Below, in pieces: positions 1 to 9,613 of a stretch of DNA of 64,000 nucleotides. The stretch covers positions 17,824,501 through 17,888,500 of the forward strand of contig CM064417.1 of the NCBI GenBank assembly GCA_032690845.1, read 5' to 3'. This DNA comes from Eleusine coracana subsp. coracana (lineage: Eukaryota > Streptophyta > Magnoliopsida > Poales > Poaceae). The notes beneath the pieces are model-generated. The model saw nothing but the letters and a program-made list of their open reading frames with translations. It was not told where the DNA came from and searched no databases. Numbering within the stretch: position 1 is the first letter of the stretch; the number at the start of each line of letters is the position of its first letter. Both the position numbers and the translations under genes were made by a program.

Positions 1-299
1 GTTGAATTGATGTTGCAATGTGTTTTTGTGCGGCACATAATATCATGCAGTCCATTTAAGATCAGTTAGTGCAAAACATAGACATAATGAGCACTATGGT
101 AGCTGATTCAACCATAATTTGAGCTTTGTTATTTGATGATTTCTGGCTAGCAGAGCATGTGAAATAGTATTTTGGTTGTGATCCTGCAGACCCTTGGAAT
201 TTTTTTCTTTCTTCTGTGGAGATGAACTTTTGCAAAGTAGTTAGTTGCTAGAGATTAATTCCACCTAAGTTGTTTAAATTCCGGTAGTAATGTGTTCCC

Positions 300-417
300 G
301 GCTAAAGAGATCTAATCAGAGGTGTGAATCTGCACCATCAGAACACTTCCATATCTTAACTTGTGACTAATTTAAAGAACAACTTCGGGTTATAAGAAAT
401 ATGTGAGTATAGTTGTA
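300..417 (+). repeat. Dispersed direct repeat, copy 1 (partner at 1,328-1,430)
   Basis: Both copies start CTAAAGAGATC(T/A)AATCAGAGG and share the later block TTTAAAGAACAACTT(C/T)GGGTTA, with a variable middle. A third fragment, ATGATTTCATATCTTA, occurs near 890 and again near 1,358. The pattern fits an old local duplication, but no element family is recognised. Confidence 0.6.
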
Positions 418-1327
418 AAAAGCTAATTTTCAATCAGCTTGGTTAAATTAGTTTATTTCTTACGGGTTTCATGCCTGGATCATTTTAGATTGAGCATACA
501 CTTTCTGATTTCATGACAAGCATTTTGTTCTAATGCCTATTGTGTGTCCAACTATGAAATCAGACAATCATTTTTTTCATAGAACTTTTGTTGCAGGTTG
601 CAAAACAAAACGGACACTTTTGACGAGCTTCGTATTTTGATTCTCCAATCTCCATTTTCTCCATTGAAAAAAAAAACAGATTGATAGGAGCATATGGTTG
701 TTGGAAGATTTAATCTAGGCAATCTGGATTGGTGTGGTTGAACTGTAGCTATAGAATCCTGCATGCTTTAAGAATGTATCATCTTTGGTTCAGAACTATT
801 CGCAAAAGTATAAGAAAATGGCCTGATGGATTTCTACATGCTCTTTAGGCTGCGTATTTTGTTTTCTTCTCTGTAGGTACATCAGAATGATTTCATATCT
901 TAACTGCCTTTTAGCTAAAACTATATGGGCGCAAATATGTAGAGTAGGGATTTCTATGTGCCCATCAATGATTTTATTATGATTTTTTAATAATTGATCT
1001 CTCATTCATCTTGCAATCCTTCTGATCCTGTCATAATGCCAGGACAGCTGCATTGTCAATTGATTCCTATTTTCCTCTTGCATTCTATATGTGTATATGA
1101 CTGCATATGCATGAGTAATGTCTCTAGAGTTCTCATTTTTGCACTACATGGGATGTTTAGTTGGTTATCCAACTTGATTTGTAAAGAGGAGTGCAAGATT
1201 CAGCAGTGTCTACAACACTACAATCTCTTGAATGAAACCTGTGATGCCAAGCATTAACTCTTTTTTAATGTAAGTTAAATGTTACTTTTGAATTTCTAAG
1301 AAAAGCCATTGTTTTTGTACTGCAGGT

Positions 1328-1430
1328 TGCTAAAGAGATCAAATCAGAGGCAAACATAATGATTTCATATCTTAGTCGGTGACCAATTTAAAGAACAACT
1401 TTGGGTTAGAAGAAATATTTGAATAATTTT
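1328..1430 (+). repeat. Dispersed direct repeat, copy 2 (partner at 300-417)
   Basis: Second copy of the repeat described at 300-417, in the same orientation and about 1.03 kb downstream. The middle portion differs, while the flanking blocks are nearly the same. Confidence 0.6.
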
Positions 1431-2699
1431 AAGATAAGCCTTCTGTGTTGCTGCAACTCCAGTTCACTACTGCAATATGAATAGGTACTCAACTGTTCAT
1501 CACTGGAGTTCCTAATTACTTGAATAACAATATCAGTTTATGATTCATGAATAATTATGTTGTTATTATATTTTACTAGTTCTTTTCATAGTCTTAGGGC
1601 ACTTACTCAACAAATAACTCACTAGAACATATTTCGAATCAGGTGACTATTGAGACATCGACTAGGATAATGACGAGCTTTATCACCAGCTTTCATTTCT
1701 CATGTGTATTTTGTTGTGGCATGTTTTTTTATGAATTTCTGTTATAAAGAATATCACATAAATATATACTTCTGTGTTGGCTTGGATTTTTCTAGCTCAC
1801 TGCTCACCAATTCAATCAGCACCAAGAAATTTGGTTTATCTTTTCCATTGAAGAGAAACTAATATAAAATTTGCTTATAAGTTATAACTATCTCCAGTGG
1901 CACTGATTCAAAATTTTTCTCTGATAATTTCTTATTCATATATTCTATATGTGCAATATATAAATATGGAGGGTTCCTGCAATAATAACTATAGAGGATT
2001 TGTGTGTGTGCAATAATGTCAACTTGAATTTCTTATTTTTCTATCATTATACAAGCCACATTTTGGACTATTAGCATGAAAAGGCATTTCTCATTTTTGA
2101 ATGTCTTGATTTCAGTTTATTTCTTCCTAAGATGAACATCTGGGGTGGAAACTTAGGCTTGAGAGGTATGAGAATTTGGTCTTCCTTTCAGTACATGTCT
2201 CCTATGCAATTTGTTTTGTGCTATTATGGATGTGTACTCCAATTCCCCTTGGTCATATTTTCTATCATTTATGTCTTTGTTGGGAGAAGACAGGAAGAAT
2301 ATATGAAGAGCTTGTGTTGTAGCGGTGAGTTAGCATTTTGGCATTGTCCTTTTATCATTTCAGTACATATTTTCTTATGTGTGTTTGTGGACTTGCTCAG
2401 CTTGAATGTACTGCCAGTTTTTCTTCTTCTTTGTATTAGCAGTCTTTATCACGATCGAATAATTCTTGGCTCAAGTAGATTTCCTCTGCACCACCTGTTT
2501 GACCAAACGCCCCTCTGAATCTGACCATGTAGTAGAGGCGTCTGGTCATATCCAGTCATTTGTTGTGGTCTGCCATGGCTTCTTATAAAGGAATAGATCC
2601 TTCTCTCAACATCAATTAGGTTATTAGCTTGTCTGATTCTATGTATATTGATGGTATTGATAAAAATTATTGACACATTAATGGTATGTTTGTATGTAG

Positions 2700-2855
2700 G
2701 ATCACACATCATTAAGGAGAAAGTTCCTTATGAAATTATTTTCTTTCGACGACAATGGAGCAATGTTCTTCTTGCCAGAATATATTGAAGGTTGTCTCGA
2801 GCGAATAAGAATACAAATTTTTGAATTTGCTCTTGATGATTTGAGACAAGACTGA
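2700..2855 (+). CDS. Possible 3'-terminal exon of an unrecognised gene
   Basis: After a T-rich run ending in a good splice acceptor (TTTGTATGTAG, AG at 2,698-2,699) there is an uninterrupted frame of 51 codons ending in TGA at 2,853-2,855. The peptide has a basic start (SLRRKFLMKLF), an acidic turn, and a helical-looking end rich in Ile, Glu and Leu (ERIRIQIFEFALDD). I do not recognise the family. The following 150 bases are AT-rich and could be a 3' UTR. Upstream exons were not identified, so this may be a gene remnant or a chance frame. A second frame open in the same segment is shorter (26 codons), which weakens the call. Confidence 0.35.
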   Translation, partial: DHTSLRRKFLMKLFSFDDNGAMFFLPEYIEGCLERIRIQIFEFALDDLRQD

Positions 2856-3047
2856 TGAATTTCGCCTGTAACGAACTATGTAAAGTGGAATAGTCACTTG
2901 TCATATGTTTTGATATGTGTGTAATATTTGATCTTTATATTAATCAGTCTACATTATATTTGGCCAGCTATTATGATGTGTCGTTTTATTAAATATATTT
3001 TTGATATGAGGATAGCATGTGTATGCTGCACATGCAAGGTACTAGTG

Positions 3048-3427
3048 CAAACTAAAAAGACCCTTTAGTGGCAGCATAAAAAATGTCATAGAGGTGGGTA
3101 TAAAGAAATCCGCTACTACAGTGCTAAAATAATTTTTAACGGTGTCCCACATTATCAACCGTCTTTAAAAATTAATTTTTAGAGGCGGGTCACAACGTCA
3201 ACCACTACTAAAAATAGAATCTATTTTTAGAGAAGGTTGATATTATGATCCGCTTTTAAAAATCAATTTTAAGAGGCGGTTGACAATGTGAGCCGTTGTT
3301 ATTAATATATGTGGCCTAGTTTTGTTTTTGATTCCACTTTGGCCCAACCGACCCCTATAAAACTTCAGCCTCACCAAACCCAAACCTCATTCTCCTCCAT
3401 TCTCTCTCCACTCAGCCATCGCCCCTA

Positions 3428-3458
<31 letters not shown>

Positions 3459-4019
3459 CTTCCCTACACAGGCGGACTCCCTCGGTGACAGCCCCCCCCC
3501 CCCCCCGGCGCCCCGGCCGCGCGTAGCCCCTGGTGGCATGCCCTACCTCCTCTCCTCCCCGCCTGCACGTGGCCTCCCAATGGCGCGCCCTATCCCCTCC
3601 CCCCTCAGTGGCGCGCCCTCCCTCCCTGGCAGCGCATTGACGGTCAGGGCGGTCGGATCTATGCACCCCCTCTTCTTGGCGGGGCGGCGGTGGTCGGGCT
3701 GGCCGAATCTGGCCGCCCCCTCTCCCAGGCGGTGCGATGGCGGTCAGGGCGGCCGGATCTTGCCACCCCCTCTCCCTGGCAGCGTGACAGCAGTTGGATC
3801 TGCCCCCCCCCCCCCCCTATCCCTGGCGGCGTGGCGGCGGCCAGCAGCGAGCGATGGGTGGTGATGGGGTGTTTTTTTTTAATTTTTTCAGATTTAAGGA
3901 CAGCGATGGATGAAGATGTCACCCGCCACTACTAATACTTCTATAAATGTGGTTCTTTTCGGTCAAACCGCCACTACAATGAATTTTAGAACGCCGCTAA
4001 TGGGCCTTTTGTGGTAGTG
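3048..4019. mobile_element. Non-autonomous CACTA (CMC) transposon
   Basis: The right end reads GGGCCTTTTGTGGTAGTG, the reverse complement of a CACTA-type terminus. The left end near 3,048 (AAAAAGACCCTTTAGTGGC) matches it imperfectly and has lost the canonical CACTA start. Sub-terminal motifs related to CCGCCACTAC and AGAGGCGG recur in both orientations inside each end, as is usual for this superfamily. The centre (3,330-3,870) is GC-rich with a CT microsatellite and long C runs, and its open frames on both strands look compositional. No transposase is present. The left boundary and TSD are uncertain. Confidence 0.65.
3430..3506 (+). repeat. CT microsatellite and poly-C tract
   Basis: A (CT)n run around 3,430-3,450 is followed by a run of about sixteen C near 3,491-3,506. 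It lies inside the CACTA element in a promoter-like, GC-rich segment. A similar C run occurs at about 3,805. Confidence 0.8.
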
Positions 4020-4987
4020 TGGCCATTGTAGACATTAGCAAATCCTCCAAGTTTGCTTTTGCCCAATGAACATGGCAGATAAATCAGAAGTCACCAAATA
4101 TGACATAACACAGTAAGAAGTAATTATGGAAAATAAAAACTGCGTAGTCAAAAGATGGCATCGATCAACCAAAAAAAATATTAGCGATAGAAAACACTTT
4201 CAACATTGGTGAAGTATAGTTTGACAAATAGAAGTCATTTAAAAATTGAGGGTATAATTTGTTAAGATAAGAACATATTAATTGCAAGGGAATAGAAAAC
4301 AACCAAAAGAAAAGAAGGATGAACATATGAGAAAGCAAATATAGTTGCAATTCAATTAAACACAAATAGAAAAATTGTAGTACAACTTCGAACTCAATGA
4401 AACATGATTTGAACTTAACATTCCAGTTTTTTTTTTAGAAAAAAAAATCACAGCATTTTGGAACTTGAAGTTTTACTTTTTAAACTAAAAGTTCGGGTCA
4501 CATGTTTTAGCCATCTATTGAGTTATACTTACCAAACGAAAATGGCCAACACCACCACTTAAACATCAGCTCAACAATACTAAGTACATTTACAAATTCA
4601 TGACACTTAAAATGAAAGACCACCAAATTAATACACCCAAACTAGATAGGTATAGTGATAACAAGAACAGGGCGTCTTAAGCAAAGTGTAAGGGCAAACA
4701 ATGACACCGCACAAAAAGTATCAAATGGCTATTTGCAATACCATGTCAAGGGAATTCGAACCATAAGTTTTGAAATGTTTCTTGACACTAAGATATAAGC
4801 TATAAAATGACCATCAAAGCCCCATTATACCTATCCATAGAAAAGAAACTTCTGTATAGATACTCAAACACAGGAACTCCAAAAATATTTTACATTATCT
4901 TTTTGTTTTGTTTGTTGATTTCTACTTCTGGTTGAAACAATTAAGAGCACTAACCTCTCTTATATTTTGGGAACTCAACTATTAAGC
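4020..4987. other. AT-rich spacer without recognisable genes
   Basis: No open frame with a recognisable domain, no terminal repeats and no RNA gene were seen between the CACTA right end and the PPR pseudogene. The end next to 4,988 would be 3' flank of the minus-strand PPR gene. Confidence 0.5.
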
Positions 4988-7900
4988 TGCTTATATTAGC
5001 CCCAGCTGATCTTCATTGTGATATTCTCCTAGTGCAACCAGTTCTTCATTGAATGAGAATTGAGATGTTTGATGGTACCCTTCGTCCTTGATGTGTTTAG
5101 AAAGCCTTATGAACTCTTCATTGATACTTTCCACCTCAGGATGTTGATATTGTTGTTCCCCAACAACAAACACATGAACTCGACTATTAAGCTCAACCCA
5201 ACTACATCCTAGATATTAGTTAATTCCATGAAGTCTCATCAAATGTCTCACTCCCTCAACATCATTCCATTTTTTTTGGGAAGCATAAATGTTTGATAAC
5301 AATATATAAGCTGAGGAATCCTCCATACCCAGTTCCCATCTGCCGCTCACCTGCATGGCTGCATATGCTCCAACATCGAAGTCCCGTAAACTACGACATG
5401 CTCCTAGGACTATACGCCATAGACATGTTCCATGTTCAATAGTAATTGACTCTATGAATTCCTTTGCTTCCACTAGCAAACCCGCTCGGCTAAGAATATC
5501 AACCATGCAAACATAGTGATCAAGCCTTAGAGTTAATTCATACTCCTTGGTGATGGACCTAAAATAAATTCAACCTCTATCAACTAGTCCCATGTGGCTA
5601 CAAGCATAGTACATTAATGAATGTTATATGATCAAGAGCAGTACCTCTAGTTTCATCTCCTCAAACAGTTCAAGTGCGCCATTGCCACCCATTTTGTGAA
5701 AACCCAGAGATGATTGAGTTCCAAATAATAACATCCCTCTCAGGCATCCTTCTGAAGACAACCATGCCATCTTCTAGGTTCAAACACTTTAAATACATAG
5801 TATACAGAGCACTTCCAATTGAACCACCCAAACCAAAACCAAACTTCAAGATTTGTGCGTGCGGTTGCTTCCCTGGCTCCAATGCTGCAAAGCACTCGCA
5901 TGCTGTGAGAGCACTATTATGGTCAAATTACTTGGCATGATGCCCTCTTTGTCCACCTGGCATAGAGCATCATGGCTTCCTCATGCTCCCCATTCTACAC
6001 ATGCCCAACAATCATTGTTGTCCAAAGGACAACATCGTCAACATCATATAACTGAAGAAACACATTTTTTGCATCGCCAATATAACCATACTTGACATAC
6101 ATATACACAAGCGCACTCTTTACATATACCTGCATTTTAAATCCAAGCTTTACCATCAAACCATGCGCCTGCTTCCCCATAACTAACACTCCCATGTCAC
6201 TGCATGCATTGAGTACCCCCAACAAAGGTGAACTCTGTTGGCAAGAATCCCGCAACATGCATCTGTAAGAACATCCTAGATGCGCTCTCTACTTCCCCTT
6301 AAAGATACACCTAGGTCCCCTCTAGTGGGTTTTGGTGATTTATGATAAAAGGTTAATTGATTTAATGAGTTTATGAACAGGATAACAAAGGATTATTTAC
6401 CCACAAGGTAAGATGATTGATCCCCTGAACTAACAATAAAAAGATTGACTCAATAGAGCTTTTCTTGCATATCTTTATTTTTTTAAATCTAGATATGTTG
6501 AACTATTAAGAGGGGTAAACTAATCTTGCTTGCAGGGAATTACTGGGATCAAGTGAACTCAGAGTTTTAAGAGAAAACTTAGCCACAAAAATGACCAAAA
6601 AGAACCAACTCACTAATGCCAAACTAAGAGCGATAGAAGTTCCTTCGTCCAGTGACGGAACTTCCGTCACTGGAAAACTTAGTGTCGCGAGTCACGAAAG
6701 TACCGTGGGTTCACACTTGCCAACCCGAGAGCTAAAGAAGTTATGTCGTTCAGTGACAAAAGTTATGTGGTAACTTTTTGCAGTGAAACACTAGCCCGCA
6801 CTCCACTCTTTCTGAACTTATGGAAGTTCGGTGGGTGACCACAGAAATTCCATCAGGGTCGATTTAACACTCAAACGACTAGTTTTTTAGGCTTGTCTAT
6901 ATATACCTCTCCCCATATCCCTTAGGAGAGGTTGGACACTTAGAAATTTCATTCATCTTCAAGCATCAGCTCTCCTCTCTCTCTTTCTCTCTCCATTCAC
7001 TCTTGAGATCCCTAGACTTTGTGAGAGATATCCAATCAACAAAATCTTGCATTAATCCACTTCAAAGATTGAGCACACTCATTCCCTCATAAAGAAGACG
7101 GGTAGACGTCACTCTAGAGCTCCCCAGGATTGTGAGAGATTGCTTGTTACTCTTGAAGATTTATTCTCCTAGACGGCTAGGCGTCGTCCTAGAGCTCCCA
7201 AGGATTGTGGTGAGCCGTGGGACATTTGTGAAGGTGTGATTCACTCCTTGAGGAAAAAGAATCAAGTGAAGGAAGAACCTAAGCTTGATCTTTATCATCG
7301 TTTGGCGGGGACAAGGGTTGAGAAAGACCCGACTACTTTGTGTGGCTCCTCAACGAGGACGTTGGAGCTTGTTAGTGTGGCTGACAAATCTCGACAAAAA
7401 TCACTTTGTCTCTCTTGTTCTTGTACTTGTAGTTTTTCTTTAGCTTGTTTCTTTCATTTATATATATTGTGTTTGATCTCCTTGTGTGTTATGTTGCTTG
7501 TTATATCCTGCAGGATTTGAGCTCTGCATCGTGCTAACAACACTTCTATTCAAGTAGATTTTCTCTACCTCATTAATATCTGCACTCATTAAGCTTTCTC
7601 CTCCTAAATGAACTATCATCAACTCATAGAATTTCTATGGTCACAGTGTGAATACTGACGGAAGTTTAGTCGTTTATTAAATTTTGCATTGAGTGTTTGT
7701 TTTAGGGTTAACTTTTAGATTGCCTATTTAACCCACTCCCCCTGTAGGCAACTTTCATCCTGTGCATTCCCGGTGATCATCGCCGACCATGTGATCGAGT
7801 TCCTCTCCTTTGAGGACTCAAACACCTGATCCCGTGCTGCATCCATACACTCAACCTTTGCATATATTGTGACAAGTGAATTCTCCACAGAAACAAACTC

Positions 7901-8663
7901 GACCAACCCATCCTTCACAACTGACCATGCACCTGCACGCTCATAAACCAACCTGTTGGCACACTAACTGCGCTAAGAACTGTCGTGGTGACAAACTCAT
8001 TCTTCTCTAACGGGCACTCCTGAAGCATCAGCCGAAAGAGATCAAACACCTCCTCAGAGCACTTCCCGGCAGCATAACCAGACACCGATGCACTCCATGC
8101 ACCGCATTCCAAAGTGGCATTTCATCAATCACCCTGTGGGCATCAGAAGTGATACCCAACTTGCAGTACATGTTGAGTAAGGTTGTCAAGACAAACACAT
8201 TGGCGGAGCCACCGGAACAAGTCAGCTAGCAAGCGAGTGCGTGGGTCGCAGCGGCAAACACGACGGCAAAGGAGTGCGGGGGCGGGAGGACGTCGGGGAA
8301 TGACGAGAGCATCGAGCGGAAGCGGGAGAGCACCGCGAGCGGGCGGTGGCGCGAGAATGGGTTGAGGAGGGAATTCCATGAGGCGATGTCATGGAAGGCG
8401 TCGGGGCTATCGGCAAAGACGGAAAAGGCAACGTGGAGGGACCGCGGGAGAGAGCAGCAGAAGGTGATGAGGGAGTTGGAAACGGGCGCCTGGGAGGCGG
8501 CGCCGGACTTGAGCCCCCATGCATGGAGGGTCTCGCCGTCGCGTAGGCGGGCGGCCCCGCGGTGGAAGTGTTGTGCTCGATGAATTACGTGTGGGACATG
8601 CGCCGCGCGGACGGCCACTGCGCTTGCCATGGTGGGCGAGTGGAGGCTGGAGCCGAAAATCAA
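4988..8663 (-). pseudogene. Decayed PLS-class PPR gene with E/E+ C terminus
   Basis: PPR proteins of this class bind organelle RNA and usually act in editing or processing in mitochondria or plastids. Read 3'-to-5' on the plus strand, the pieces are in order: an N-terminal part (8,663 to about 8,226, probable start at 8,630), PPR units at 7,915-8,112, 7,757-7,951, 5,995-6,290 and 5,670-5,882 (for example RDVIIWNSIISGFSQNG and DDVVLWTTMI), an E motif at 5,216-5,506 (HGTCLWRIVLGACRSLRDFD, AYILLSNIYA) and an E+-like tail at 4,991-5,173 (VVGEQQ, HIKDEGY). The order resembles grass homologues of Arabidopsis At2g33680, from memory. Each piece is in a different frame or ends at a stop, and a solo LTR splits one repeat. 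There is no DYW domain. It cannot make a full protein. Confidence 0.85.
6296..7750 (+). mobile_element. Solo LTR inserted in the PPR pseudogene
   Basis: The inserted block separates PPR codons that read on from each other (minus strand, ITGNAQDE before it and SASRMFLQMHVAGF after it). It is flanked by ACTTC (6,291-6,295) and ACTTT (7,751-7,755), a 5-bp duplication with one change. It has LTR features: a GGGTTTTGGTGATTTATGA start region, a TATATATA box near 6,897, a CT-rich leader, and a C-rich end (CCCACTCCCCCTGTAGGCA) typical of grass Copia LTRs. No primer site or internal region follows, so it is a solo LTR. It ends in CA, but its first bases (CCCTTAAAG) do not show the usual TG. Confidence 0.7.
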
Positions 8664-9332
8664 ATAGGGTGACGTGTTTCTTGTGACAATTCAAACAGTG
8701 GTTCAAATAGTTTTGCCACAACTGAAGTAAGATATCTTTGTCAATAAAATGAATGTTTTATACCATAAGTTAATCACCTCATCACAACTTTGATTTGTGA
8801 CTAATCTTAGTTGCAACAAATTACGGGTTAACAAATAGTCTCGTCAAATTATACAATCTGGATTATATAATCCAGATTATTAAATCTGACTGGAAAATAA
8901 TTAGTCAAATATATATGAAAAGTGATAAACCTAAATCACGAATGAGTAAATGAAAAAAAAACAGCGCAACAGTTGTAGTTCTGAGTATTATGATGAAAAT
9001 GGGTTAAAAATTAGTTTAAGTAAGTAAAGTTTAGAGTTGAACTTTACATGCAACAAACAAGGCATGGTTAATGTTTCATGATTTTTGAAAACTCCCATAT
9101 GTAGTTTCAAGTTGAATATTATTTGGATTATTTTAAAACTAAAGTTCCCTGCCAGGTAAAACAAATTGAAAGAGTTAAAAGTTAAACATAATAATGACAT
9201 TAGAATTTGAATAAAAAATCATAGAAATCCGAAATTGGGAAGACTCGATCGAAGTCAATCTCCTCTAACTCTAACTAAACCTCACAGGTCGGCAGACCTA
9301 ACAAACCGCAGCACGGAAAGGACGCCCCGACG
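8664..9332. promoter_or_regulatory. Spacer between PPR pseudogene and LUL gene; probable LUL promoter
   Basis: This 670-bp stretch is AT-rich to about 9,230 and then turns moderately GC-rich towards the ATG at 9,333, as expected for a 5' UTR. An inverted repeat (AATCTGGATTATATAATCCAGATT, 8,858-8,881) lies in the middle. The two genes are divergent, so the stretch would have served both. No clear TATA box close to the start was identified. Confidence 0.4.
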
Positions 9333-9613
9333 ATGGGCAACATCGGGAGCAGAAGCGGCGCTCCTCCTCCTCCTCCACCGCCGCCTCATATCCAGGGCCT
9401 TCTACATCGGGTGCCGCCGACGCACTACCACCGGTACCCCGGGTGGCCGCCCGGTGCCGCTCCGCCGCCGCCGGCCGTGCCAGCGCAGCGGCAGAGGGCC
9501 GTGGCGGTGAGCACAGGCGTCAACATCAAGGGGGATTCCCTTCGGATGGAGCCCGACGAAGATGGTCGCGGCCTCCTCCTCGCCTTCTATTTCGACGCGG
9601 ACGCCCCTGGAAG
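9333..9613 (+). CDS. LUL exon 1 (N terminus)
   Basis: It encodes the myristoylation signal, the Pro-rich region and the start of the family domain (VNIKGDSLRMEPDEDGRGLL, AFYFDADAPG). The donor is AAG|GTCTGG. The exon ends after two bases of a Ser codon that is completed by the first base of exon 2. The frame that continues past 9,613 is intronic. Confidence 0.88.

Larger units (their letters stand above)
1..2699. other. AT-rich stretch, probable intron or spacer DNA
   Basis: Short open frames here carry no recognisable domain and look like chance frames. Two related copies of about 110 bp (300-417 and 1,328-1,430) are the only clear internal structure. Because a possible last coding exon follows directly at 2,700, part of this stretch may be intron of a gene that starts left of the window; this is inference. 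Confidence 0.4.

Noticed and set aside
2132..2518. 128-residue plus-strand open frame near the window start
   Set aside because: Hydrophobic composition follows from T-rich DNA; there is no domain, no start context and no splice support.
3412..3922. Overlapping open frames on both strands in GC-rich DNA
   Set aside because: They lie in the core of a CACTA element, consist of Pro/Arg/Gly runs, and overlap each other, as expected from composition.
7236..7520. 94-residue plus-strand frame
   Set aside because: It lies within the solo LTR (6,296-7,750), with no similarity to a known protein and a hydrophobic end from T-rich LTR sequence.
8183..8721. Plus- and minus-strand frames overlapping the PPR N terminus
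   Set aside because: Shadow frames of the GC-rich first PPR exon; only the minus-strand frame 8,226-8,663 fits the protein family.
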